Source: Phallus indusiatus (lineage: Eukaryota; Basidiomycota; Agaricomycetes; Phallales; Phallaceae). From it: a stretch of 64,000 nt of DNA. Below the pieces are notes generated by a model. The model was not told the origin of the DNA. It worked only from the letters and a program-made list of their open reading frames with translations, and made no database searches. Made by a program: the position numbers and the translations under genes. Below, piece after piece: positions 1-12,094 of this stretch (its first letter is position 1; every line of letters begins with the position of its first letter). The DNA is taken from contig JAQFWX010000022.1 of the NCBI GenBank assembly GCA_027605045.1, positions 62,001 through 126,000 on the forward strand, read 5' to 3'.

Positions 1-867
1 CGCTCTATACACCCAACCTGAAGATATCTTTGACGTATATGACGCTCTCAGCAAAGTTTCACCGAACTTCAGTATTGCTGCTGGATTTGGAAACGTACAT
101 GGCGTTTATAAACCTGGCAATGTTAAACTGCGTCCCGATTTATTGGGAAAACATCAGGCACACGTTTCTGTGAAGACTGGGAAGGAGAAGCCTCTGTGCG
201 TTGTGTTTTTTTAAATATCATTTTATGAAATTCACGGACTTCATTTATTCCCTTGTTCCGACTAGTTTCCTTGTCTTCCACGGCGGATCAGGCTCGACTA
301 AGGAGGAAATCCGCACCGCCGTTGAGAATGGTGTAGTGAAGATGAATGTTGATACCGGTACGTGTATCAAAACAAGTCCGATATTTGTTTCTGATACCTG
401 ATTTTTGATTTGTGCAGACACCCAATTCGCCTATTTGAGCGGTATCAGAGTATGTTTCTCCTTTCTCGAAAAAAACTCATCATTTTTTATTCTTATATAA
501 ATAAACAGGATTTCGTATTGAAGAAGAAAGACTACCTCTTAACCCAGGTCGGTAACCCCGAAGGACCTGACAAGCCTAACAAGAAGGTGCTCCGTCTTTC
601 CCACTTACGCGTATCACGACACTAATTTCATTTTCCTTCCGTCTTCTCTTCTTATTTAACTCGGTGATTAACGCGTTTCTTCCCATCATATTCACAGTAC
701 TATGATCCTCGTGTCTGGGTCCGTGAGGGCGAAAAGACATTGACTGAGCGCGTCAAAGAGGCATGCGCGGATCTCGGAAACGTCGGTGCGTTTTTTTTTT
801 CAAATTATGACCTTCATTTTTTTTCGCGGATTTCTTTCTGATTTTGTTTCCGCTAGGACGACTCTGA
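1..867 (+). CDS. FBA1: Fructose-bisphosphate aldolase, class II (3' part)
   Basis: Class II aldolase cleaves fructose-1,6-bisphosphate to DHAP and glyceraldehyde-3-phosphate in cytosolic glycolysis. The gene enters from the left edge, so the N-terminal half is missing. Exons by splice signals and frame: 1-195, 266-357, 418-449, 509-586, 698-785, 857-867. The joined frame gives GFGNVHGVYKPGNV, the phosphate-binding stretch FHGGSGS, then VKMNVDTDTQFAYLSGIR, all hallmark class II motifs. The last exon is only 11 nt and completes an ending ...NVGRL before TGA. Reading frame is intact throughout. The gene symbol follows the yeast orthologue. Confidence 0.93.
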
Positions 868-1909
868 TTGTTTCTTTGCCGCCGCTGTAAGAAGAGGGGG
901 TTTCTGGTCTCCGATTCGGCGACTCGGAAGGTTTGAATAAATGAAAGGAAATAGATCAATGTACAAAATATGTTAGAGAATGTAAACGTTTCAGCTTCTT
1001 TGAAGAGAGAATAAGATGTGGGTTTCCAAGCTCTTCATTGTCAAAACAAAAGTGAAGTTTCAATAATCTGATCATGATCACTTGTGTTATGACGAAATCA
1101 GTCATGATCAATGAATACTAACTATCTCTCCTCACACCCCTTTGATTGTCCTAGATCAGTCGAATATCCACTTTAGGGGGGTTCCTTTGAGGGGTTCACT
1201 GCTATGTTGAATCCAGTGGAGTCGCACCGTTTTCCTAGTTCTTATTATCGTCGTTCTAAGGTTTTGGAAAGGAGATACGTGAGCGCGCGTAAACTACTGA
1301 GTGGTTAAGGTTTTGAATTTGGGGACTTGTCGATTGATACCATAATATTTAGGGATACCAAAGTAACGTTTTGTGTTTTGACTCTACATGCTCTAGTATT
1401 CACGACATAATTATATTAAACGGTGATTTGAACCCAACTAAAAACACCGGCACTGGTTCAACTCCTGTCCAATTGTATACCGCTTTATGCTTATAACGCG
1501 CACGGTAATCAAATGTGTGATGAAAACAAATGATGTTCAAGAATGTGTGATAGTAGCGAGCGCCAATGATATGGCATCGGCGTTGCACCGGCGCGGCGTC
1601 TGTGACGTAAACAAGTCTCAACGCATTTTGTCTCTTCCGCGCCCTCGCATCATCTCCATAACTAGGATTAAATGACTTTCCGTGTTATGAACAAATGCGC
1701 GGGTCTCTTGGCGCCGTTGTTGTTTGGTATTGCAATAATAGGCTAGGAAATGAAGGACCGAGCTCTTCGTAAATCCAATCGACCGCCAGTTTACCAATTC
1801 TCTACAGGGGTTCTCAATATACCCCCATTAGAAATATCTTATCCGATCTTCCCAGTATTCAATAATATCGGCGAAAGGGCGTTTTGTCTTTCGTTATATA
1901 TATATCACC
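868..1909. other. Intergenic, no gene seen
   Basis: Between the aldolase stop and the DUF1275 start. The short open frames have no recognisable motif or spliced continuation. A TA-rich run at 1892-1907 lies directly before the next ATG. Confidence 0.6.
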
Positions 1910-3112
1910 ATGGAATTTTTTCCACCTTACCCATCAACTCCCCCGCCAGCGAACATTCGAAGGTCTTCTTCCCATTTACACATGCCAACGACCAACTATG
2001 GTTCTACCGACTACGTGAACAACGACGAAGAGAGTCGTGCTCTTCGAGATTCTGGAGATGTCGATCTATCAATGGATCGACGATACAGCCGACTTGTGCA
2101 GCTGAGGGAGCATTTCGCTGGGGATATCGATCCCGATCAAGCGAATCTTCCGCTGACATTGTATTGCTTTATGACCGGCTTCATGTACGTTTTCGCATGA
2201 AAAACGTATGGATTTCACGAGCCTGACTCACGTTTGATTAGGGACGCTCTTACTGTTTCTGCCGTATCCGTTTGGTGTGCGTTTCAAACGGTTAGTTATA
2301 ACGCTGTGTTTGATTTCCGTGATTATTCTAATATTTTTATAATCTAGGGAAATACAGTCCAGGTGACCTAATTTATAAGAGCGCCAAGAGTATCTTCAAG
2401 ACTGAATATCCTCCTGTTCCCATCATAGCTTTCACTAGCCCTCGCCCGTTTCTTTGCAGCGTCCAAAGTCCCGGGTTCTACACCTACTTTCCAACTCACT
2501 GACCGAATGACTCTTACGTCTATCACAGCATTCCTCGCCGGTTCTTTCGTGGGACGTATAGGTGATAAAATGGGCCCCAAATCCCGTATATGGTTATTCC
2601 TTGGCACGATGCTGCAAGCCTTGTGTACAGTGATGGCTGCCGTTCTCATTTACCAAAGTAGACAGATCAATTTTATTTCGGAAGAAATAGAGTGGTCTAG
2701 TGCTGAAGGATTCGCTGCTCTTGCTTTTGCGAGCGCTAGTATGGGGTTGCAATCGATTATGGGTAAACGAACAAATACTCAATTCGCTACTACCGGTGTG
2801 TTTAATTGCCAAACCCTTTTCATCTTCTGCTTCTCACCACGCCCAATTCCTTTTTTTTCTTTAGTTGTTCTCACCTCGGTATGGTGCGAACTAATGGCCG
2901 AACCAGGGCTTTTCAAAGCCAAATTAGTCCGCTCGCGAGATGTGAAAATCGTCGCTGTTTCGGCGGTTTTCTTTGGAGGTTTTATCGGAAGATCTTTGAT
3001 GATCAGATTGGGGGATGTAGAAACACTGGCAATAGGCACCGTACTGAGAATTTTGATTTCTTTTATGTGGATTTGGATTCCTGCGAAGGCCGGAAGGGTG
3101 GATCGCAAATGA
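1910..3112 (+). CDS. DUF1275 (YoaK-like) membrane protein, copy 1
   Basis: Predicted multi-pass membrane protein of the DUF1275 family, whose function is not well established. Exons: 1910-2184, 2242-2290, 2348-2362, 2429-2795, 2865-3112. The polar N-terminus (about 85 residues) leads into CFMTGFMDALTVSAVSVWCA and then GNTVQLSLALARF, the typical DUF1275 opening helices. Later come FVGRIGDKMGPKSRIW, a helix of Ala/Gly-rich residues, and TNTQFATTVVLTSVWCELM. The ATG at 1910 sits in CACCATGG; an internal ATG at 1982 is an alternative. Exon 3 is 15 nt. A close paralogue with the same five-exon layout lies at 20,535-21,681. The next gene, HSP20, is convergent. Confidence 0.85.
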
Positions 3113-3409
3113 ACTGGGTAAATGGATCCAGTTCAAAGAGAGATATTAAGTTTTAACCATCATATTGTTATAAGACGTCCAAAAGATGGTTCTTTCAAAT
3201 TGTTATAGATTCATGACATGTACGTTAATGTTCTCGTTGATAAATAGATACCAATTCAGTATGCATTCAATTTTACGCAGAGATAAAAACTCAAGCTGCA
3301 TGCCCAATAATAATGAAGTACTGGTTTATACATTTAATATATTATGATACATTCAAAATAATATAATCCGGATATGATGTTTAGGTTCTAGACGAATGTA
3401 ATGACGGCT

Positions 3410-3986
3410 CTAGTTGATAGTTATCTTGCTTGGGGTCTGCTCAGGTGTATTCCTCGGAAACTTGATAGCGAGAATACCATCTTCCATACTGGCTTTCATA
3501 TCTTCATTCTATATATCCTCGTCAGTACCTAAGCTCTACGTCAATAACATTGATGAAACATACCTTTATACCCCGAGGAAGTGGAATTGATCTCGAAAAG
3601 CTACCGTATCGTCTTTCGCGGAGGCTATAGCCGTCTTTCTCCAGATCATTGGACAGACTACTGTGTCCAGAGACGGTGAGATAATTGGACCGTACGTCGA
3701 CAGAGACGTCTTCTTTTTTCATTCCAGGCAATTCAAGTGTAATAGTCACTTCATTGCGTTCTTTGGATTCGTGCACATCCATTCTGCAAATGCAACGTTA
3801 AGACCGTGTATTGAAAAGATGGTTTGTTTGTTTTATTTACCTTGGCCTTAACACGGTTTCTTGACTCTGAGATTGATAATTGTTATTTGGTGGACGGCCG
3901 ACTCCAGTTCTAGCGTCAAAAGCTTCGTTGAAAAGTCTGTTGAAGTTGTGGAAGAGTGAGTCACTGTTGTAGAAGGCGAGGGACAT
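3410..3986 (-). CDS. Small heat-shock protein HSP20, copy 1
   Basis: ATP-independent chaperone of the alpha-crystallin family that binds unfolding proteins in the cytosol. Exons in gene order: 3986-3841, 3783-3564, 3508-3410. The N-terminus is MSLAFYNSDSLFHNFNRLFN. Exon 2 encodes the crystallin core (LELPGMKKEDVSVDV, LTVSGH, RERRYGSFSRSIPLP) and exon 3 the end of the domain (MEDGILAIKFPR) with a C-terminal ITIN. The length, about 154 aa, fits class HSP20s. Upstream are a TATA box (4069-4075) and heat-shock elements (4124-4136 and near 4191-4203). The paralogue at 58,334-58,901 has exons 2 and 3 of identical length (220 and 99 nt), so they are recent or conserved duplicates. Confidence 0.93.
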
Positions 3987-4068
3987 CGTTGAATTGTATG
4001 AAGAAAGTAGTTGTTAGAAGTTGATGTAAGATTGCTGTTGCGTAATAAGTACCATTTTTTTCACTCTC

Positions 4069-4203
4069 TTATATACCCTTTTTCTTTAGGACGTTGAGAA
4101 GTTCTGCGGAGAAACTGGTGTGATCTAGAAAGTTCCGGCGAATGCCGAAGGCAAATGCTTCCGCGTTTTTCGCCAAAATACGTGTTCCCCCGAGAACGTT
4201 CTG
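4069..4203 (-). promoter_or_regulatory. HSP20 promoter: TATA box and heat-shock elements
   Basis: On the minus strand TATATAA (4075-4069) lies about 83 nt before the ATG at 3986. Further up is GGAACTTTCTAGA (4136-4124), three alternating GAA/TTC units as bound by HSF. More inverted GAA/TTC units surround GAACGTTC at 4191-4203. The same GGAAnTTTCTAGA core precedes the second HSP20 gene. Confidence 0.75.
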
Positions 4204-5258
4204 TAAATTTTCAGTGACTTGAAGAACGAAACACACTTAGTTTCAACACAAGTAGGCCAGTGAGTGCGGTCTCTGGAGACGGTGGAGTTCTGATACTCTT
4301 ATGAATCTGACTCTAGCTTTAGATGACGACGCCGAAAATGAAGGATTGCACTTCGCCTGAGAGTTTCAGACAAGACGCGTTTTGAGAAAGAGGAGAGCTT
4401 CTGTTGAAGAAGTGTTCACAGTTACCCGTGAAATATGTCTTGTATTGGCACACAAAACTCAACATGTATTACCAATGACTTAGATATTTTTGTCCGAAAC
4501 GCCGTGTCGACAGGTTTACATCATTCGGACTAGTACTCCACCTAACGTGGCTTCGCGAATGCGGATTCAAGCTCAAGGCTTTGTAAAACGCACCTAAAGG
4601 ACATTAATAATTGGATTCCAACAATTTTACCCATTAGTTTTGAGTTTGTATTGCGCCGTTGACAGTAGTCAAGTATGCCGTATTTCTGTAAACGTTCAAC
4701 GTTCATTGATCTCCTTCATTTCGACATATTGGACGCTATTTTCGTTCGTAAACGGTTTCCTTCGTCAACACTCAAGACCCGAGTATTGTGTGGTCCCATT
4801 GACCATCACACCCTTACCAATGGATAGTGTCCAGTGGACGACTAAATTTTCAATCTCATCACAAAAACTGTTATTCACGCCAAATATAGACTTATACAAC
4901 AATCAATGAATACTAAGCGTCGCCAGTGGTTTGCGATCTCAGAGAAGACAGCTAAAGCTTGTTTTCTGCCAGTGCAACAGCAAATCCACCTTCTTCTGCC
5001 CACTGCTATTGAACCTCAAACTCTATTGTCACCGTTACTTGCGGCGAAGGATCACAAGAGTATTGGGTTTTCTTCGCTGCGTGGTGTAGGTTCAATATTA
5101 AACGGGTAGACTATATGTTAGGAGGCATGAATGAGTAGCGAACCGACACTTCTTTTGTTATGCCATGACTTACACAAATACTAGAAAGACCATACGCCCA
5201 TCTAATCTCATTTGATCAAAAAAATTGAATGACATAACTAGCGCATTTTGTCTATGAC
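4204..5258. other. Intergenic, no supported gene
   Basis: Several open frames of 60-90 codons occur here, none with a recognised domain or a convincing splice partner. I see no repeat structure. Confidence 0.5.
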
Positions 5259-6386
5259 TTACAAAGCAATTGACAGGCCTGCCGGATCGTGAACATGCAA
5301 AAGAATACCAGTAGTTAAAAAAAGTACTGCAATCCAAATTTTCAGAAACAAGATATAAGTAAACAGGTGGGAATGCGCTTACAAAACAGAATGAAAAACG
5401 CCCATGTTCCATCTCTCAGGAAAACGTTGTGTAGCTCTGAGCTAGAAAGTCCAGTTTTCCATGCTGCGAATTGCACTTGAACAAATTTCGTTACGATGCA
5501 GATGAAGGCGATAGCTTCAAATGTAAGGTTGAGGAACCTTCCAGAGTAAGCGTGATATAAGTAATTATCAGAGTCTAATTTTTATCTATACTTACCACAC
5601 ATCGCCAAATACTCGAGGATATGATTTAAAAATGCAACCTCCAAACAATTCAGGTATTGGGGAAGGAAAGTTATCCTTGACTGCCCGAAAACTGGGTAGG
5701 CCTGAAATCAGAAACCCCATTATCAAAATTTCACCCAACACGTATCCTGAACAAAGAGACCAGAATATGTATTTTGAACGTCCGTAAAACGCGTACACTG
5801 AAAATAGTTGTCTGTTCGGTCACTTAAGAGAGAAAAAAAGGACGTACCTCGTATTAGGAGGAGTATGTTTGAACACGCTGTGACGATAGTACCACTTATC
5901 GGAACAAACCATATAACTGCTGTGCACAGGTTGTTGTTTACACCCATGAAGAAACCGAGGGCAGTAACACTATAATATGTCTAGAATGCACTCTCCAACC
6001 AGTCAACCAAAACTCACCCGAAAAGCGGAAGGGCGAGATACCGAACTACCAAATATAAGACTTTGACAAAACTCAGGTTGGATCTAATACTTTCCAGCAA
6101 CAGATTTTAGTTTTGTAAGGACTACATACGACCAGATAAATTCCACCTAGCACACAAGATTCAAATCACAATATCTTGCCTGGGGAATGAGACACTTACC
6201 TCCTCGTCAAGGGTCAAGAAAGCATTCCAGATAATGACAGTTGTGGTAGCAGCTGTTAATAACACATTTTGTTCTTCGTATTTTTATGAAAATAAAAGTA
6301 TATTCCTTACCGATATTGAACGATATTGGTAGAAAGGAAGGAAGTGCTTGAACGGCCTGTAACTCTTGTGGAGTCAGGGAATCCAT
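5259..6386 (-). CDS. DUF6533-type seven-helix membrane protein
   Basis: Hypothetical membrane protein of a family greatly expanded in Agaricomycetes; function unknown. Exons in gene order: 6386-6311, 6252-6200, 6146-6130, 6083-6018, 5969-5848, 5797-5596, 5537-5383, 5326-5259, giving 252 aa. Family landmarks in order: start MDSLTPQELQAVQ, WNAFLTLDEEVEFIWS (the DUF6533 signature), VKVLYLVVRYLAL, a CSNILLLIRVYAFYGRSK segment, and FLRDGTWAFFILF, followed by a last helix ending HDPAGLSIAL. Exon 3 is only 17 nt. The stop at 5259-5261 overlaps a possible donor (TTGTAAGT), so the true C-terminus may lie further on. A truncated paralogue lies at 7,972-8,819 on the same strand. Confidence 0.78.
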
Positions 6387-7971
6387 ACCAAGTTACGGCG
6401 AGAGAGAAATGTAGAAAGTAATAGTGAAGCTTGAAGGGTGTAAGGGTGTGGCACCTTCATTCGACTCAGCTCAGCTGATCGAGCTAGCTTTCTTTATAGT
6501 GTGGGAACCTGAAGCCAAAGATGTGATGTTTGATCGATCACAATAATCTTCTAGTAATGAGAACAAAAGATTGGAATCAGAGGTGTTGACTGACATGACG
6601 AAAAAGAAAAGCGTATGTTGAGAGGTAAATACCATCTCACTCGACCTCAGAACGTTTCTTCCATCTCAGCAAAGGCGCCGTTTCGCCGTGGTTGCATACC
6701 ATATTCCTAATGTGGCCAATGTCGAAGGTGTACGGTACCCCTATTCGTTATACCTCGTCTGTTCAACTGCGACTCCATCTCACGGAGGAACCTGTATAAC
6801 ATAACTTCCTTTTACGCTTCCAGTGCCATTACACTCTGTCAAAAGAGTCTATAGCAACCTTCGAGCTTAGATTTAGAGGCCTACTCTTGAAATGAAACGA
6901 AAACGAAACTTGAACTTTTGCAAGGCTCAAGTTGAGAAGTAAAAAAGCACCGACGGCTAGTTCCGAGTAACCACTAATTTTAGCACTTGGCGCTAGCAAC
7001 TCGTTTATGAGGCGATAGCAGAGTGCCGCACGCGGCATGGACGTTCAGCAGAGCAGGTAAGCGCCGTTGCTGTGACGTCGTCCATCGTCTCTCACCTTGA
7101 TCTGCTACATCACAGCAGACTTCGAGCCACTCTTCGAGCATCATTTCTCTTTCAATCTTTCTTTCCCACCCATCCCAGCCCAGAATACATCTCTCTTTTT
7201 TTGAACGGACTTCTTCACAACCCCCTCATTCTCTCCTTAAAACCTTCCTTTCCTCTTTCCTTTAGTCATACAACGAGCAAGGACTCATCATTTTAGAATA
7301 TCCCCCATGTGTATAAAAAGTGCTATAGACACGCGTTTATCGTCTCGCAGTGACTCCACGAGTGGAGAAAAGTCCAGTCGCGGAGGGAGGCCCGCCCACC
7401 CGAGCGGTCACCGGTCACCTCCCACCGCACACCGAGCCTGTTGGTTCTCTCAACCGCTTCTCACAGGACTTCTCCTCCATACCCTGACAGCAACGACGCG
7501 TCTGAAAAAGCTGGACCCCATTTGATCTATTATCCGCTAAAATAAAACGATTCGAGAAAAAAAGGATGTAAAAGTTGTTTTTGAAGTTACTCATCACGCG
7601 AGAGATTATGTTAGAGATGAACTTTCGTCAATTAGATGGCCAAGGTAACAGAGCATATGGTGATGATTTTTTATGAATTAAAGTGTACATGATGAGTGAA
7701 AGAAAGAAAGTAAAGCATGCGCTAGGGCTAAGAAATAACAAGAACGGACGTGCTGTCAATCAGATTTACTACCACGATGAACTACCGTGATTTCTGTCCT
7801 TCTTCACGGAGGAGTTCAAGTTCAATATCAAACGCGTGCACTGAATTAACGTTAGAGAGGGATATATATAAGAGTACAAATTTACTAATCGAATACTCAT
7901 ACAAATACTGGGAAAAGCACACGACCATCTGTATACATATTATGATTAGCGCACATAAAATTTGGTTTAAC
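6387..7971. other. Intergenic with one weak 72-codon ORF
   Basis: A CT-rich stretch (7150-7290) resembles a fungal transcript leader and precedes an ATG at 7307 that opens 72 codons (to 7525), basic and Ser-rich, with no recognised motif. I would not call it a gene without transcript evidence. Nothing else is visible. Confidence 0.4.
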
Positions 7972-8819
7972 TTACAAGAGAAAAGCAAAGCCAGTAGCAA
8001 ATGATGAGTTATGCAGATAAATTCCAGTGAGCAAGAAGGTTACTGTGGTTCATTTAGCCGCTTATTATATGTCAGTCACGAAAAGAAATGCATAAATGCT
8101 TACAGAACAAAATTGTAAAAACCCGTATTCCATCCCTGAAGAACTCTACGTATAACGGGGAGTATGGAACCCTTGTTTTCCACTCCCAGAATTGAAGTCT
8201 GGCGAACTGTGCGACAACAAAAATAAAAGCAATAACTTGGAATGCGAGCTCAGAGAAACTTTGAGGCGATTTCCGTCAGTGATGTTCACCTACGTATGTG
8301 ACTCGTAAAGGTCGCTTACAACGCAAAAGCTATCTTCCCATTAGATTGTACAATCACGCAAGCTCCAAAGGGGGGAAGATGATCCGCCCTCGTGTTTTCG
8401 GCCTGATACCCAGGCACGATCAAGATCAGAATAATGATTACCAGTCTGAACCGTTACTAAGAGTGCAGACAATTACCAAAGTATGTACTTTGACCGTCCG
8501 TAAAATGCATAAACTGAAAATTTATCGAGTTAGATGATACATAGGTCCAAAGGAACAAGGTATACCTCGTTGTACAAGTAGTATGTTCGAGCATGCTATG
8601 GTGAACGAGTTACCAAAACTAACCATCCACATAAGTCCCGAACACAGCGTGCTAAATTGTGTCGGGCTTCCCAAATAAGCAAAAATCATCATACTTGAAA
8701 AATATCAGAAGTTTTAAAGCAGGCGGAGATAACTCAATACCTTACCAATAAAAGACAAGAACAAGATAACGAACCCAATAGATATAGCATCTTCACACGA
8801 GTAAATTTGGACGTTAAAT
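7972..8819 (-). pseudogene. 5'-truncated DUF6533-type gene copy
   Basis: Reading the minus strand from about 8819 down, pieces align in order with the intact neighbour at 5,259-6,386: KMLYLLGSL, ACSNILLVQRVYAFYGRSKYILW, a VIIILILIVPGYQ helix, FSELAFQVIAFIFVVAQFARLQFWEWK (given here only as parts), FFRDGIRVFTILF, and a final helix ending FAFLL before TAA (7974-7972). The exons for the N-terminus and the LTLDEE signature are not found upstream, where an aegerolysin gene starts in the opposite direction. After YILW the frame meets TAA; restoring continuity would need a 20-nt intron or a frameshift. I read it as a decayed tandem duplicate. Confidence 0.68.
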
Positions 8820-9267
8820 CTAAACAGCGACAGCACATTCATAAATTTATCGTCGTCTTTTTATTGCAGGTTACGCGATATCCCGTTGTGAGTTTGAAAT
8901 ACTTGAGCACGAATTTATGGAAGCACCGAGGATCGGATTTATTTCAATCCTTGCAGTGGTGTCCGTATTCTTATCTCAGATAAGGTACACGGTTGCAAAA
9001 TCAGGCATCTGTATCATGTGGAATAGAATGGCGGTAGGGCTACTAGTAGGTAGACCATTTCTCATCTAAACATATGTATACAGTCTCAGTTTGAGTTTTA
9101 TCGTATGATTCTCTATTTAAAATTTGTGGAAACCCATATATATCTGTGGTATTCGTCTAAAAATCAGATCTCTTTCTTAGTTTCGTGGAACTGCCTTTGT
9201 TCTGAAGGTACATTTTCCGATTTCAAACCGATCCTCTACCTCAAACTCTGACCGCCGTTTTAACTCA
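8820..9267. other. Upstream region of the aegerolysin gene
   Basis: No gene seen. An AT-rich CATATATATC run near 9135-9144 could serve as a TATA element about 125 nt before the ATG at 9268. Confidence 0.4.
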
Positions 9268-9802
9268 ATGACAACTGATCTTGCCAAGGCACTCGGGCAC
9301 GCTCAATGGGTATCTTTCGATATCATCAACAAGAGTAAAACTCGTACCATAAAAGTCGTACGTGTTTCTTTATCATACGGAAAATTTTACGCGGGTAAGT
9401 GATTCGACATATAATTTCTCCCTTTCTGAAATCTTGGCAGATAGCAAAGACAACGAAATTCCTGCGAGTCAAATAGAAAATAAGCTGATTCCGCCTGGTA
9501 GCAATTATTCTATAAACTCCTGCGGGCGTGATTGGTCGCCCACTGGAACCACCGGATCCTTTGGACTGATCGATGATCAGTCCGGGGGTCAGGTTTGCGT
9601 TGTTCTATGGGATTGTCCTTTTGGCCACGACAACAGCTTGAAATTTCAATATTCCAGTCCCGGTTGGACTGCTGTAGCGGATAAATTTAACCGCGGCAAA
9701 GATGGTGCGATTGGTGCCGGGACGCTTACTTGCTATTATAGTCCGGAGGTATACACGATCTCTACTCAAGAAACACCTATCACTAAATCCCTTCTCCAGT
9801 GA
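9268..9802 (+). CDS. Aegerolysin family protein
   Basis: Aegerolysins are small acidic beta-sandwich proteins of fungi and bacteria that bind membrane lipids such as sphingomyelin-cholesterol or ceramide phosphoethanolamine, and some act with a MACPF partner. Exons 9268-9394 and 9441-9802 give 162 aa, slightly longer than the usual 135-140. Seen in order: AQWVSFDIINKS near the N-terminus, YGKFYADSKDNEI, PPGSNYSINSCGR (the family's typical SINSCGR), GTTGSFGL and VVLWDCPFG. There is no signal peptide, as usual. No MACPF gene is visible in the window, so any partner lies elsewhere. The frame is intact and the intron is 46 nt. Confidence 0.88.
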
Positions 9803-10891
9803 AAATTGAGGAGGATCTCGAGGAAAACAGTTTTTTTTTTCAAATTGCGCACACCTTTCGATAGTTGTGGTGTTTAGGATACGAACAATACTGAAAATCT
9901 GATTGTTTACATTTCATGGGTAACATACTTAAGGTCCACCTGAAGCGATGACAATTGAGTGTATAGCGGTGATCGACTCGACTATCGACATTTTTGGAAC
10001 ATTTCTGCGAACATCTTTTCGATTCCTAACTATCATCCACACTAGAGGTATAGGTTGAAACTTTTGATTCCAATTTCCAGTTGACGAAAATCGACTTCGG
10101 TAAGGGATGCAATCATGCAATTGCTTTAATCCAAATTCATAGCCTAGTAGTATTCCTACTTTGAATCACATTCGATTTTACAGCCAAAATTTGATTGAAA
10201 GAGGTCACTCTCAACAATGACTAAGAAGAGCGCAGTATGCTAGTAAAACAGGTTGCCTTTCCCGAACTTGAAGCCGGGCAGTATATGCGTACCAGATCAG
10301 TGGCAAGGCTGAGACCACTAGACGAGCAGTAAGATATGAGATATGCAAGGAGAGAATAATTTTAATTTTACGTCTTTCTTTTAGCACTATTATCAAGTAG
10401 TGCGCAAATTAGCCCGGACAAGTTGTCCCGGAAATATCCGAGTCCAAAGGAGTTTGTACTCTCCAATGTTTTTTTTTTCACAATAAGACTTCAAAGCGGT
10501 GCAAGCAAAGAACCAGGTGATCTCTTTGCGGATTAAATTCGATACTCTTAGACAGTGTTACTCTATTATTGGACAGAATTGATCTAATGTCGCCCGCCTT
10601 ATCAATTGAGGGACCAAATTGATAAGGGACCAGATGCCGGGCCAGGGGTTTGTTTACTTGCTCATTTACCTAGTCCAGTTGTTCGGACTCAGGTATATTC
10701 ACTCTTTTCTTTGTCCAAGAGATGAGTGACACTGTCCAAATCAACGTTAAAGGACACGCAGTGACCTAGCACAGTATATAACTCCCTGCCGTCTTCAGAA
10801 TCAAGCAACCAACTAACCAACCAACCAACCAACCAACTAACCAACACTTTCCCTATCTTCTTTGTTCTTCAAACTTGCCTTCAGAGTCACC
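9803..10891. other. Intergenic; promoter of the next gene
   Basis: No gene seen. TATATAA at 10775-10781 lies about 110 nt before the ATG at 10892. An (AACC)n tract fills 10806-10843 in the likely 5' leader. Confidence 0.55.
10806..10843 (+). repeat. (AACC)n microsatellite in 5' leader
   Basis: About nine units of AACC/AACT, starting 49 nt before the ATG of the next gene and downstream of its TATA box, so probably transcribed. Confidence 0.85.
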
Positions 10892-12094
10892 ATGTCTTAC
10901 GGAAACTCAAACACCGACTATTATTCTGACGACAAAAACTTGTCGGATTATGAAAAAGCGCCCTTTGAAGGATGCGGGGACTTTTTCAATACACCGGTCA
11001 AAAACAGTCAATCACATTCTTCTTCTCAACCCCTGCCTGGAGATTTGTACTCTTCGTATAGACGAACACCACATAAATCACCTCCAGACCATTTCTCTCA
11101 TTCATCTAGGCCTCCTCCGGAGATGGCGGATGATCCTTACAGGGACTTTTATGAGGCCAACGCCCCGACTAGTGCCACTCCTACTAGTAGTGAAACTCAA
11201 CCCATGAGTTAGTGCTGAATATGAATCTTCACTGTATCATACCCTGACGAGTATTTTTTTTACAGATAAACCACCGTCAAGGCATTGGAACGTGAAGGAG
11301 CTTGAGCGAGAATCACTTGAGCGGTATCACAAGGCAATAAAATATTCCGGCTCCTCAGGATACGCGTATGCTAGCAATTCCTACACTCGATATCAAACGC
11401 CTTCAATTTCAGATGATGATGAGCCCCCTTCCTCAAACCAAGGGTCGCATCGTGGGTATTGCCTTCCTCCTTCGCAGCGGCTTCCCACCAGTACGCAACA
11501 TCTTTACCTTCTCTGGCCGTTATTCTCATAACTGTTTTTAGACATGTCGGTTTCTCCTCGTCCACCTGTTTCGTCCGCATATTCTACGTCTAGTGCTAGT
11601 ACTGTTAGTACTAGAGAAAATACCCCACAACCGGATCCTTACCCTCTTACGCCGGGTTGGAATACCAATCGTGAACGAACTCCCGAGCCAAACCGATTTG
11701 TCGAAACCGCCGAACAAAAGGTTGATTTACTTTCCCGAAGCACCACTGGCGGCAAGAGGTAATTTTTTTTGAATCGTTATATGCCATAAACAATGTCTGA
11801 CAATTTCTTTCAAACCAGAGTCCCTGACTACACTCCGTTTTATCGTAAAACCCCCAAGAAAGTGGTAGGTTTAAACACATAGCTATTGAAGCATTGTTGA
11901 ACTGACGAGAGGCGTATTGTTAGGCATTTGAAGTCAGAACCCCGACGCGAAGTGTTAGTGGCAATTCTGTCCCTGGCGACACTGCCAATGATGATCTCCC
12001 CATCGCTCAAAGGAAGCCAACGAGGGAAGCCGCAAAGAGAAATCCGTACTGTCAAGAAAATATGTTGAGCCAGAGTCCAAACAGGAGAAAGTGA
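10892..12094 (+). CDS. Ser/Pro-rich protein of unknown function
   Basis: I do not recognise this protein. Exons 10892-11207, 11266-11451, 11542-11758, 11819-11864 and 11924-12094 join to 936 nt (311 aa) with a consistent frame. The product is hydrophilic and rich in Ser, Pro, Tyr and Asp, with no membrane helix or signal peptide, and looks disordered. Short patches such as RHWNVKELERESLERY could form a helix, and there are many SP/TP sites (SVSPRPP, RTPEPN, RTPTRS) that could be phosphorylated. The C-terminus is basic (REAAKRNPY, SPNRRK). The second intron donor is ambiguous: GTGGGT at 11452 keeps the frame. TATA box and CT/AACC-rich leader support transcription. Confidence 0.6.

Noticed and set aside
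7307..7525. 72-codon protein gene
   Set aside because: No motif, no splice continuation and no similarity to neighbours; listed only as a weak ORF.
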